Assembly: GCA_013288575.1 (NCBI GenBank)
Contig: JABDBO010000029.1
Location: 1-13,303, forward strand
Reading direction: 5' to 3'
Length of the DNA: 13,303 bases
Origin: Alphaproteobacteria bacterium
Lineage (GTDB): Bacteria > Pseudomonadota > Alphaproteobacteria > Rickettsiales > 21-14-0-20-44-7
The notes beneath the pieces were generated by a model. The model did no database searches and was not told where the DNA came from. It saw nothing but the letters and a program-made list of their open reading frames with translations. This document shows positions 1 to 8,292 of the stretch, in pieces. Both the position numbers and the translations under genes were made by a program. The number at the start of each line of letters is the position of its first letter. The stretch's first letter is position 1.

Positions 1-184
1 GGTGGTTTATTGACTCAACTAATTTATCAACAATATGTTTTGGCGTTGGCGAATCTGGGTTGCCCATGCCGAAATCGATAATGTCTTTGCCCTGCGCGCG
101 GAGTTCCGCTTTCAGCTTGTTGACCTCAGCGAAAACATAAGGCGGGAGCCTTTGGATGCGATAAAAATCTTGGTTGTCGGGCAT
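1..184 (-). CDS. alaC: AlaC-like PLP-dependent aminotransferase, N-terminal part (runs off window)
   Basis: Only the first 61 residues are visible; the gene continues past the left edge. They read MPDNQDFYRIQRLPPYVF, then a helix with LKAELRAQGKD, then IIDFGMGNPDSPTPKHIVDK. This is the typical N-terminus of class I aminotransferases of the AlaC group, often annotated as alanine or LL-diaminopimelate-type aminotransferases: the RIxRLPPYVF opening followed by the substrate-contacting MGNPD loop. The family is cytoplasmic, uses pyridoxal phosphate and transfers amino groups between amino acids and 2-oxoacids; the catalytic lysine lies outside the window. The start ATG lies 30 bases after the stop of the upstream lipoprotein gene, so the two are probably co-transcribed. 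There is no clear Shine-Dalgarno. Family assignment is firm; the exact substrate (alanine, diaminopimelate or aspartate) is not settled by this fragment. Confidence 0.85.
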   Translation of the reverse strand, partial: MPDNQDFYRIQRLPPYVFAEVNKLKAELRAQGKDIIDFGMGNPDSPTPKHIVDKLVESINH

Positions 185-214
185 ATAAATTACAGTTTTA
201 GAGGTGAATAAGAG

Positions 215-1687
215 CTATTGGTCGTTGCTATTGTAAAAGCTATTATTCGACGCCTGCCGGTATTTGGCATAACGTGAGTCAGGCAATAATCTGTAGCCAT
301 TGCTGTTACCGCTGCTGGCAATTGGCTGCAAGCTATTCGGGTTAGTGTAAGCGCCAGTTTGGCTGGAATCAGCCGCTGCATAGCTTACGCCCGGACCGAC
401 TGGTTGAACCGGAATTGGATGCAAGCTGCTAACAGATGTTGTTGCGGTTTGCGTATGCATTGCCGGCGGCAAAGGTTGTGGCGGCAATGAGTTTGAAGCA
501 ACACGAGGTGCCGGATAAGCCATCGGAACTTCTGCCGGAGGTGGCGGAGGTGCTGGCGGCAAAGCAGCCATATTGCGAACGCCTGGGTTTGGCGGTGGTA
601 AAGTTGCCATTGCTGGAGCTTGTGGCATAGGTGGCGGTGGCGGAGCATATGGCGTAGTTGATGCATGGTTTGAGTGAACCACAACAGTTGGGCCATTTGG
701 CATTAAACCTTGATTAGGTGTGCTGGTTGGTGGCGTATACGGAATAGGTGTTGGTGCAGGCGCAGCGTTTGCAGCCATTTGCGGGTTATAAGTTGGAGCC
801 GGCAGCGCATAAGCAGGTGCTGGCGATAATGGCGGAGCTGGCGGAACCGGAGAATAAGCACCAGGTAAAGGTGCTTGGCTGCTGGCAATTGTTTTATTAT
901 TAGATTGCGGCGTGTTCGACAGCTGCTGAATATTAGGAGTTGGCCCGCCACCAGTTGCTACTGAGCGAACGATAATTGGTTGCGGCGCAGGTTGGCCTTG
1001 TTGCAAAGCTTTTTGCTGCTGTATGTCTGACAAATCTTGCTTCATTTGCTGAACGCGAGCGTCATTATCAGCTGGGATTGGTGCTTTCGGACTTGGCGGA
1101 ACTTCCGTCAAATTCGGATAACCAGGAGCGCGCTGCGGTAAAGATGGAGGCATCGGTTGCGAAGTGCTTGCTGCAATTTGGCTATCAGTTGGAGGTGGTG
1201 GAATTACAGGAACGGCACCGGCTGCTGGCAAGCGAACTTGCGAAACTTGCGGCGGCGGAACCGGAGAAATTGATTCGTTAGAAGTACCCATAGCCTCGCG
1301 GTTGAATTGCGGCGGGCGGCGATCACTTGGCAAAGGAAGTTGCTGTGCTGGCGCGGCATTAGCCTGCATCTGAGGAGCCATTGGCGGTGCCATAGGAGGT
1401 GCTGGCGGCACAGGTGCATATAACGGAGGAGAAACTTGGCCAGATGATGAAAGCATTCCAGGCGCATTGCCTTGTGGAGTTTGCGGAATTGGCGCAGGTG
1501 GCATAACCGGCATTGGTGGCATCGGCACATAACCGCTGCTATCATTTTGTGCAGTAGGCGCGGCATTTACGGCAGGAGCATGACGTGGCGACGTAACTTT
1601 TTCACTTTTCCAATCATCAGTTCCGCAGGCAGAAAGAATGGTTAAACCGCAGAGAATGCTGACAATTTTCGTCTTCGAGTTTTTCAT
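215..1687 (-). CDS. Proline-rich lipoprotein of unknown function
   Basis: This 490-residue protein starts with a lipoprotein signal: basic MKNSKTK, a hydrophobic stretch, and lipobox LSAC with the lipidated cysteine at residue 21. Gly at +2 rather than Asp predicts Lol export to the outer membrane. The rest is Pro/Ala/Gln/Ser-rich and probably disordered, with runs of four to five prolines near residues 162-166, 348-353 and 379-384. A short charged, Gln-rich helix-like stretch lies at about 211-232. Two segments resemble each other (about 90-114 and 278-310; both have Y-A/S-PVPPAPP and later PQM followed by ANAAPA), suggesting internal duplication. The last about 28 residues (GYRLLPDSRYAKYRQ and on) are more mixed and may be the conserved functional end. 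A GGAA lies about 5 bases before the ATG, and a good promoter lies upstream. I do not recognise the family; a periplasm-spanning envelope role is only inferred. Confidence 0.85.
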   Translation of the reverse strand: MKNSKTKIVSILCGLTILSACGTDDWKSEKVTSPRHAPAVNAAPTAQNDSSGYVPMPPMPVMPPAPIPQTPQGNAPGMLSSSGQVSPPLYAPVPPAPPMAPPMAPQMQANAAPAQQLPLPSDRRPPQFNREAMGTSNESISPVPPPQVSQVRLPAAGAVPVIPPPPTDSQIAASTSQPMPPSLPQRAPGYPNLTEVPPSPKAPIPADNDARVQQMKQDLSDIQQQKALQQGQPAPQPIIVRSVATGGGPTPNIQQLSNTPQSNNKTIASSQAPLPGAYSPVPPAPPLSPAPAYALPAPTYNPQMAANAAPAPTPIPYTPPTSTPNQGLMPNGPTVVVHSNHASTTPYAPPPPPMPQAPAMATLPPPNPGVRNMAALPPAPPPPPAEVPMAYPAPRVASNSLPPQPLPPAMHTQTATTSVSSLHPIPVQPVGPGVSYAAADSSQTGAYTNPNSLQPIASSGNSNGYRLLPDSRYAKYRQASNNSFYNSNDQ

Positions 1688-1728
1688 AAAATTTCCGTTT
1701 TTGCCTAAATTCTAATTTATTAGCGTGC

Positions 1729-1757
1729 AATATAAACTAAGCACAAAATCTTGTGAA
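1729..1757 (-). promoter_or_regulatory. Predicted sigma-70 promoter of the proline-rich lipoprotein gene
   Basis: On the minus strand TTCACA (1752-1757) is followed after exactly 17 bases by TATATT (1729-1734); each box differs from consensus at one base. Transcription would begin near 1722, giving a leader of about 35 bases with GGAA just before the ATG at 1687. An inverted repeat CACAA-aatc-TTGTG (1742-1755) covers part of the -35 box and spacer. It could be an operator or the weak end of the preceding TPR gene's transcript. Confidence 0.6.
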
Positions 1758-1785
1758 GCCCAAAGTTACATTTAGAACATTTCAT

Positions 1786-4700
1786 TTAATTTTTTGGTGC
1801 GGCGTCAGTTGCAGGTGCCGGAGTAATTGGCGATGGTTTAGTTATTGCCGGTTGCTCAGGTGATGGAATTGGCTTCGGCTCTGGAATTCCGGCTGGCATC
1901 GAAGTTTTTCCGGTTACGCCTTCCAAGCCTTTATCTTTTAACCGCGTGCGATATTTGTTGATAACATCTTCAGTTTCATCAAGCTTTAATGAATCAGACA
2001 AATTGCGATAATCAACATTATCCGGATCTGTCACAAATTCAAAATTCTGCGCATAGCGGCCTTTCTTCATCTGATCGTCATAACGAACTTTTAGCGCGGC
2101 GAGTGATTTTTTATCTTCAAGCAAAACTTCGGCAATTGCGATGCGCATAATATCTTCATCATTTCTCTGTGCGATCAGCCCATAAATATCTACCATTTGC
2201 TGCCATTTTTTCTGCTTCCAATAAATATCGGCGCGGAAGCGATTGGCCTGTTCATCCGGCACGCTTGAGAGCATCGAAATTGCTTTATCCAGCTCACCAA
2301 GTTCAATCAGGCAGCGGATTTCAAGAATTTTACGTTCCTGGATTAAATAGCCCGGCAAGTTCGGCGCATCGGAATCTTTCAAAGCTTGAAGCGCATCTTT
2401 AGATTTATTATTGAGGAAATCTAAAATCGCAATCCGCGTGCCGATTTCTGCTTTTTGGCCAGGATCAGTTAGTGAGGCCGAATATTTCTGCAAGACTTTG
2501 GCAGAATCATCAAGCAGATCATATTTAGCCAAATTATCAGCCAGCTGCAAAGTGATCTGGTCACCTTTTTGGCCAACTGGTTTTAATTCTTCAAACTCAT
2601 AATAAATTGAAACTGCTTTGAAACTATCTTCCTTATCGGCAAATGCTTTATCGAGTGCTTTCTCATATATATCGCGCATTTTGGTGGCGATTTGTAAGTT
2701 GTTCGGATAATCCGGGAAGGTTGAGAGCATTTCCTTGTAAACGCGAAGTGACTCATATTCCTGGTTATTCTGCACGTAAAGATCTGCCAGTTTATTGAGT
2801 AGAGTATATTCAAACATATCGCCGCGCCAAATTATGCGAATGTCGTTTAGGCGTTTGATGGCGTCATCAATTTTGATTTTGCCGAGTGAATAATCCTGCA
2901 TGGCAATTTCATATGAAGCCTTGGCGCGGGATTCGCGATCAGTGTTTTCTTTAATCACTTGCAGCCACAACTCATGCGCCCTCGCCTGCTTGCCTTGGTG
3001 GTCGTAAATTTTACCTTGGAGGAATTTCAAATAACTTGCCGCTACCGGATCAGTTGCGCTTTTGGCAAGTAGCGTTATGTAGGCTTGTGCATCATCAAGT
3101 TTGCCGCCTTCAATCATTTGCTGAGTAAGCGGGAAAAGCAGGCGGTTTTTGATATTATCAGGATAATTATCAGTATTGCGCGGTAACATGAACTTGGAAA
3201 TATCAACCGGTTTGGCGGCACTCGGGTTCACCTGTGCCAAATCATAATTATTTGGCGCGCGCCACATTAGCAGCTCATTTTCATCAACGCCTTGTGGTAG
3301 AGTTAAGCCATCAAAAACTTTATTCGCATCAGCATAGTGGCCTGCCATAAAGTCACTCGCACCGGTTAGGAAGCTGGCGTCAAAACCCTGGATCCCTTGC
3401 AAGTTGACCGCAGCCTCAGAATATAAACCCTGGCTAAAGAGGAACTTGCCATAATTCAAACGGTCACCTTTGCGGGCTTTTTGGTCTGCCTTGCTGAAAT
3501 CTTCGGCATTTAATTGCGGCCATTTTTTGAATTCATAAATCGGCAACGAAGCTTTCGGCGCTTGTTTTATTGCAGCAACCGGAGCATTGGCCGGGCGGAC
3601 AATTTTTATTTTATTTTGCTCATCATAACGCGTGAGCAAATCTCCCGTTGGTTTTATCACCACGCCCTGCACAGTTTTTGGTAACTCAAAATTACTTTTC
3701 TTAATTTGATCTTTTATTGAGCCTAGCTCCGTGAGCGGGAACACTTGCAGATAATCATTAGTGAGTTCATCCTTGATGACGATTTTATCATTCACGCCAG
3801 TGGCTGGAATTTGGTAAGTATCGGCAATTTCATTAAGTGACAGCGGTTTTTCCGGCACGAATTTTATGTTGGGGTCAAAGTCAATTTCCCACTCATTGCC
3901 GTTTTTAACCGCAATTGCCGAAGCGGCTTTATTAAGAGTCAGATTAAATATCAGCGGCGTTTTTACCGGCGGGCCAAAACCTTGCGGAGTGGCAATTTCA
4001 ATTGTGTTAGCTGTTACTTTTTTGGCACCGCCAAAGATTGGGGATTTCTTTGCCGATTCTGGAAGATCGGCTGTGTCATCAGTATCAAACACCAGCCAGT
4101 AATAACCGAAACGCTCAAAAACTGCCGCAGCAACCGGGCGGCTGAAAGTGAATTTGAGTTTTTCGACATCATTTTCTTTTGAATATTCAACCTTGGCAGG
4201 GCCCGGTTTAGCTTTATCATCCGTGTGCAAAGCTTGCGCCTGAGCCGGAGTTGGCGCGGCAGCAGTTGGTTTGGTTTCAACTTTTATCGGCGCTTTTTCA
4301 GCAGGTTTTTCAGCTGGTTTCTCTGGCGCTTTCTCGGCAGTTTTTGCTGCTGCTACATCAATATAAACTTCATTAGTGCCGTAAGAAACTTTTGCTGGAA
4401 CTCCAGCAACATGCTGCACTGTAATTGCGCGAGCGTTGCTTGGCGTCATCCCGGTTTTGATCGAGACAAAACTTTTGGCGAAATTTTTTGGAACTTCCGG
4501 CGCTTCATATTTCACATTTCGCCAGAAGAAAATTACCGTCAAATTGCCTTTTTCTGCCACACGGCGGATTTTTACACCCGGGCTAAAACTAATTGCAACG
4601 CGTTGCGCCGCTCCAACATTGGCAAAAGAAGTTTTGGCAAAAAGCCCAACTTGTTGCGCGGGAACTGCCGGTTTGGCAATTGGCACAGGCGCTTGCGTTG

Positions 4701-5010
4701 CCGGAGCAGTTGTGTGAAGCGGCGGAGTTTGCGGAGCAGCAGGTGCCGCCGCCGGAGCTGGAGCTGGAGTTGGTGCAGGAGCCGGCGCTGCCGTTACAGT
4801 TTTCTGGGTTATTTTCGGCCTTACCGCCCTTGGCGGATGCGCCGGGGCTGGCGTTGCTTCTGTTTGATCTGCATCAGACTTTGTATCAAGCTGCACCGGA
4901 GCTGTGGCAGCATCGGTTCCTAATACCGGATCAGAATCTATCTTGGCATGCAGCGCAGTTGGAACCCACAGCGCCGAGCTTGCCAAAAATACTAGTAAAG
5001 TCTTTCGCAT
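1786..5010 (-). CDS. Large exported tetratricopeptide-repeat (TPR) protein
   Basis: The frame opens at 5046, but the ATG at 5010 is preferred because it places a classic Sec signal peptide at the N-terminus (MRKTLLVFLASSALWVPTALHA, cleavage after residue 22). This gives 1074 residues. Next come a Pro/Ala-rich linker (about 50-120), a beta-rich module (about 128-222), a Lys/Pro/Glu linker with PAEK repeats, a second beta-rich module containing AAVFERFGYYWLVFDTDD (about 272-382), and helical TPR-type repeats over roughly residues 500-1020. The last about 40 residues are again Pro-rich. The beta modules recall AMIN-type envelope-binding domains, but this is by eye. TPR arrays mediate protein-protein contacts, so a periplasmic scaffold is likely; no enzyme motif is seen. 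It diverges from ileS and precedes the lipoprotein gene by 98 bases. No Shine-Dalgarno precedes either start. The specific function is unknown. Confidence 0.85.
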   Translation of the reverse strand: MRKTLLVFLASSALWVPTALHAKIDSDPVLGTDAATAPVQLDTKSDADQTEATPAPAHPPRAVRPKITQKTVTAAPAPAPTPAPAPAAAPAAPQTPPLHTTAPATQAPVPIAKPAVPAQQVGLFAKTSFANVGAAQRVAISFSPGVKIRRVAEKGNLTVIFFWRNVKYEAPEVPKNFAKSFVSIKTGMTPSNARAITVQHVAGVPAKVSYGTNEVYIDVAAAKTAEKAPEKPAEKPAEKAPIKVETKPTAAAPTPAQAQALHTDDKAKPGPAKVEYSKENDVEKLKFTFSRPVAAAVFERFGYYWLVFDTDDTADLPESAKKSPIFGGAKKVTANTIEIATPQGFGPPVKTPLIFNLTLNKAASAIAVKNGNEWEIDFDPNIKFVPEKPLSLNEIADTYQIPATGVNDKIVIKDELTNDYLQVFPLTELGSIKDQIKKSNFELPKTVQGVVIKPTGDLLTRYDEQNKIKIVRPANAPVAAIKQAPKASLPIYEFKKWPQLNAEDFSKADQKARKGDRLNYGKFLFSQGLYSEAAVNLQGIQGFDASFLTGASDFMAGHYADANKVFDGLTLPQGVDENELLMWRAPNNYDLAQVNPSAAKPVDISKFMLPRNTDNYPDNIKNRLLFPLTQQMIEGGKLDDAQAYITLLAKSATDPVAASYLKFLQGKIYDHQGKQARAHELWLQVIKENTDRESRAKASYEIAMQDYSLGKIKIDDAIKRLNDIRIIWRGDMFEYTLLNKLADLYVQNNQEYESLRVYKEMLSTFPDYPNNLQIATKMRDIYEKALDKAFADKEDSFKAVSIYYEFEELKPVGQKGDQITLQLADNLAKYDLLDDSAKVLQKYSASLTDPGQKAEIGTRIAILDFLNNKSKDALQALKDSDAPNLPGYLIQERKILEIRCLIELGELDKAISMLSSVPDEQANRFRADIYWKQKKWQQMVDIYGLIAQRNDEDIMRIAIAEVLLEDKKSLAALKVRYDDQMKKGRYAQNFEFVTDPDNVDYRNLSDSLKLDETEDVINKYRTRLKDKGLEGVTGKTSMPAGIPEPKPIPSPEQPAITKPSPITPAPATDAAPKN

Positions 5011-5017
5011 AATGTTA

Positions 5018-5046
5018 TTTATGCGCAAGTTTTTTAAATTACACAA
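5018..5046 (-). promoter_or_regulatory. Possible promoter of the TPR gene
   Basis: On the minus strand TTGTGT (5041-5046), 17 bases, then CATAAA (5018-5023). The -10 box is weak. Transcription would begin at about 5011, directly at the ATG at 5010, which would make the message nearly leaderless and agrees with the missing Shine-Dalgarno. This 60-base gap (5011-5070) must also hold the ileS promoter, for which I see no convincing match. Confidence 0.3.
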
Positions 5047-5070
5047 GCAAGACAGCGCAAAACGTTAATT

Positions 5071-8000
5071 ATGGAAAAGAAAAAATATTACCCTGATGTA
5101 AATCCGAACCCGTCCTTCCCGAAATTAGAGGGGGAAACCCTGAAATTCTGGGAAAAAGACGGAACTTTCCAGAAATCTATTGATAACCGCGCTAAGGCCA
5201 AACCTTTCATTTTCTATGATGGCCCGCCGTTTGCCAATGGTTTGCCGCATTATGGGCATTTGCTGACCGGTTATGTAAAAGATGTTTTTGCGCGTTACCA
5301 AACCATGTTGGGCCGCAAAGTTGAGCGCCGCTTTGGCTGGGATTGCCACGGTTTGCCGGCGGAAATGGGCGCTGAGAAAGAGCTGGGAATTAATGGCCGC
5401 GCGGCGATTATGCGGCATGGGATTGAGCGCTTTAATGATAAATGCCGCGCCGATGTGATGAAATATTCCGGCGAATGGGAGAAATATGTCAACCGCCAGG
5501 CACGCTGGGTGGATTTTAAACATGATTACAAAACCATGGATAAAAGCTTCATGGAAAGCGTCATGTGGGCGTTTAAACAGCTGTGGGATAAGGGTTTGGT
5601 TTATGAAGCCATGCGCGTGATGCCATATTCATGGGCGGCAGAAACGCCTTTGAGCAATTTCGAAACGCGGTTGGATAATAGTTACCGCGAGCGGGCGGAT
5701 AAGGCGGTGACGGTGGCGTTTAAAATCAAAAACCATTCCGCATATCTTAGAGAAAAATTTACACGCAAAACCAGCCAGCCAACCTATTTACTTGCCTGGA
5801 CAACAACTCCTTGGACATTGCCAAGTAACTTAGCTTTAGCTGTAAAGCCTGATCTTACTTATGTAATTCTTGATACTCCTAAAGGGCAATTCATAGCTTC
5901 TTTAGATTGGTTCAGTAAGAATTTTAACTGGTATAAGGAGCTTACCAACATATTTGAAGAAAAGCTTAGCGAAAAAGATATTGATAATTTGAAGAGCGGT
6001 GAGCCGGTTTATCATTATTATCAAACCTCCTCCACACCTAAAGGCAAGGGAGATGCAATAGCTATCTTCCCAATATTAGGCGAACATCTTTTAGAAGCAA
6101 CTTACGAACCTTTATTTCCGTATTTCGATTATATCGAAAACGCATTCAAAATCATTTCTGGTGATTTTATTGAGGAAGGTTCGGGCACTGGTGTTGTCCA
6201 CATCGCACCGGGTTTTGGCGAGGATGATTTTAGAATCGGCCAGGAGAATAATATCGGTATTGTTGTGCCAGTTGATAGCGCTGGCAAATTCACAGACGAA
6301 GTGCCTGATTATAAAGGCATGAATGTTTTTGATGCTAATGACGAAATTATTAAAGCATTAAAAACACAAGGCAGTTGGATCAAAACCGAGCAATATATTC
6401 ACAACTATCCGCATTGCTGGCGGACTGACCAGCCGCTGATTTATAAGGCGCTGCCGAGCTGGTATGTGGAAGTGACGAAATTCAAAGACCGCATGGTGGA
6501 ATTAAACCAGAAAATCAACTGGATTCCCGAACATGTACGCGATGGCTTGATGGGCAAATGGCTGGAAGGTGCGCGCGACTGGAGCATTTCACGCAACCGT
6601 TTCTGGGGCGCGCCGATTCCGATCTGGCGTTCAAAATCTGGCAAGTTAAAATGCGTTGGCTCTATTGATGAGTTAGAGAAATTATCGGGCAAAAGAGTTA
6701 CGGATTTACACCGGCCGTTTATTGATGAGGTGGTTTTCACCATTGATGGCGAAGAATATAAGCGCGTGGAAGATGTGTTGGATTGCTGGTTTGAATCTGG
6801 CTCGATGCCGTTTGCCAGCCAAGGTTTTAAAGGCGAAAAACCTGAGCCAGCTGACTTCATCGTTGAATATACGGCACAAACGCGCGGCTGGTTTTATACC
6901 ATGATTGTGCTTGGAGTTGCGCTGTTTGACGAAATTCCATTCAAGAATTGTATCTGCCACGGTGTTGTGCTTGATGCACAGGGGCAAAAACTTTCCAAGC
7001 GTTTGAACAATTATCCTGATCCGCTTGAGTTGTTTAATGAATATGGCAGCGACGCACTGCGTTGGGCGATGCTTTCTTCGCCGATTATGCGCGGTCAGGA
7101 ATTATATATTGATAAGGAAGGAAAGTTCATCCGCGATGTGCTGCGGCTTTACATTAAGCCGATCTGGAATGCGTTTAATTTCTTCACGCTTTATGCGAAT
7201 GCGGATGGCGTGAAGGCAGAATATAAAACGACGTCCAACAATTTGATGGATAAATATATTTTGGCGAAATGCGATGAAGCCGTGGCTGCGATCAAAAAAG
7301 GCATGGATGAGTTCGATACGCCGAGCGCTTACCAGGCGGTGGAGCAGTTTTTTGAGGTGTTGAATAACTGGTATATTCGCCGCAGCAAAGAGCGCTTCTG
7401 GAAAACCGAACATGATGCGGATAAACAAGCCGCTTATGATACATTATATACTATTTTAATAACAATGTGCCGCGCCGCTGCGCCGCTGCTGCCGCTGGTA
7501 ACAGAGGAAGTTTATAAAACACTGACTGGTGAGGAAAGCGTGCATTTGGCGGAGTTTCCAACCATTCAACAGCGCAACAATGCAACTACACAACTAATTC
7601 ACGAAATGGATAAAGTGCGCGATGTTTGCAATGCCGCACTTTCTGTGCGGAGTGCCGCCAATATCCGCGTGCGCCAGCCTTTGGCGAAAATTACTATTGT
7701 TGGAAATTTGGAGTGGTTGAGCAATTATGCTGATATCATCAAGGATGAGCTGAATGTTAAGCAGGTTGAGTTTGATAGCGAAGTGGATGTTTATGCCGAA
7801 TCAAAACTCAAAATCAACTTCCCGGTTTTGGGCAAGCGTTTACCAGAAAAAATGAAACAGATCATCGCCGCTGCCAAGAAAAATGAGTGGGTGTGGCTTG
7901 AGGGCGGCATTGTTGTGGTTGCGGATGAAAAACTGACGAAGGAAGAGTGCGAGCTGCAACTCGTGGTCAAAACCAATGACCGCGCCGCACTTTCAACACA

Positions 8001-8292
8001 AGATGCGCTGGTGGTTTTAGATTTGAATTTGACTCCGGAATTGGTGAATGAAGGTTTGGCGCGCGATATAGTTCGCATGGTGCAACAGGCGCGTAAAGAT
8101 GCGGATTTGAATGTGGCGGACCGGATTGATCTGGTGATTGAAACCGATACGAAAATCGCAGATTTCACCAACTATATCGCTGAACAAGTGCTGGCAAAAT
8201 CAATCAAACTCGGAAGCGCCAGCGGCAAACATGTGGTTGAGAATGATCTTGAGGGCAAGAAGATAAAATTTGGGTTTAGTGTTGTTGCGTAA
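5071..8292 (+). CDS. ileS: Isoleucyl-tRNA synthetase, type 2 (eukaryote-like)
   Basis: This 1073-residue class I synthetase charges tRNA-Ile with isoleucine in the cytoplasm and is essential. The ATP-binding HxGH signature is HYGH at residues 60-63 (within GLPHYGHLLTG), and the KMSKS loop is KLSKR at 640-644. The CP1 editing domain, which removes mischarged valine, is bracketed by TTTPWTLPSN (244-253) and GTGVVHIAPGFGEDDF (372-387). The tRNA-binding helical domain follows, with WYIRRSKERFW. The N-terminus (YPDVNPNPSFPKLEGETLKFW), the HYGH form and the long C-terminal region fit the type 2 enzymes found in eukaryotes, Rickettsia and some other bacteria, a class known for mupirocin resistance. 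Frame and length are intact. The start is the only reasonable ATG and has no Shine-Dalgarno. The stretch at about 5740-6420 is richer in AT and in TTA/CTT leucine codons than its flanks. The 3' end overlaps the convergent acyltransferase gene by 17 bases. Confidence 0.97.
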   Translation: MEKKKYYPDVNPNPSFPKLEGETLKFWEKDGTFQKSIDNRAKAKPFIFYDGPPFANGLPHYGHLLTGYVKDVFARYQTMLGRKVERRFGWDCHGLPAEMGAEKELGINGRAAIMRHGIERFNDKCRADVMKYSGEWEKYVNRQARWVDFKHDYKTMDKSFMESVMWAFKQLWDKGLVYEAMRVMPYSWAAETPLSNFETRLDNSYRERADKAVTVAFKIKNHSAYLREKFTRKTSQPTYLLAWTTTPWTLPSNLALAVKPDLTYVILDTPKGQFIASLDWFSKNFNWYKELTNIFEEKLSEKDIDNLKSGEPVYHYYQTSSTPKGKGDAIAIFPILGEHLLEATYEPLFPYFDYIENAFKIISGDFIEEGSGTGVVHIAPGFGEDDFRIGQENNIGIVVPVDSAGKFTDEVPDYKGMNVFDANDEIIKALKTQGSWIKTEQYIHNYPHCWRTDQPLIYKALPSWYVEVTKFKDRMVELNQKINWIPEHVRDGLMGKWLEGARDWSISRNRFWGAPIPIWRSKSGKLKCVGSIDELEKLSGKRVTDLHRPFIDEVVFTIDGEEYKRVEDVLDCWFESGSMPFASQGFKGEKPEPADFIVEYTAQTRGWFYTMIVLGVALFDEIPFKNCICHGVVLDAQGQKLSKRLNNYPDPLELFNEYGSDALRWAMLSSPIMRGQELYIDKEGKFIRDVLRLYIKPIWNAFNFFTLYANADGVKAEYKTTSNNLMDKYILAKCDEAVAAIKKGMDEFDTPSAYQAVEQFFEVLNNWYIRRSKERFWKTEHDADKQAAYDTLYTILITMCRAAAPLLPLVTEEVYKTLTGEESVHLAEFPTIQQRNNATTQLIHEMDKVRDVCNAALSVRSAANIRVRQPLAKITIVGNLEWLSNYADIIKDELNVKQVEFDSEVDVYAESKLKINFPVLGKRLPEKMKQIIAAAKKNEWVWLEGGIVVVADEKLTKEECELQLVVKTNDRAALSTQDALVVLDLNLTPELVNEGLARDIVRMVQQARKDADLNVADRIDLVIETDTKIADFTNYIAEQVLAKSIKLGSASGKHVVENDLEGKKIKFGFSVVA

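Noticed and set aside
500..1500. Recurring GGCGGTGG/GGTGCTGGCGG motifs as a CRISPR or tandem-repeat array
   Set aside because: Irregular spacing and reading-frame periodicity show they are proline and alanine codons on the minus strand.
385..1566. Several 60-120-codon ORFs on both strands across the proline-rich lipoprotein gene
   Set aside because: Shadows of a low-complexity, GC-biased gene; no start signals or recognisable protein features.
4225..4923. Plus-strand ORF of 232 codons (and a 139-codon one at 4593-5012) opposite the TPR gene
   Set aside because: Arg/Ser/Cys/Trp-biased nonsense translations produced by the complement of Pro/Ala-rich codons; the minus-strand gene has a signal peptide and coherent domains.
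5011..5046. Upstream ATG at 5046 as the start of the TPR protein
   Set aside because: It would add 12 residues ahead of a complete signal peptide and would lie in the divergent promoter region; the ATG at 5010 is the better start.
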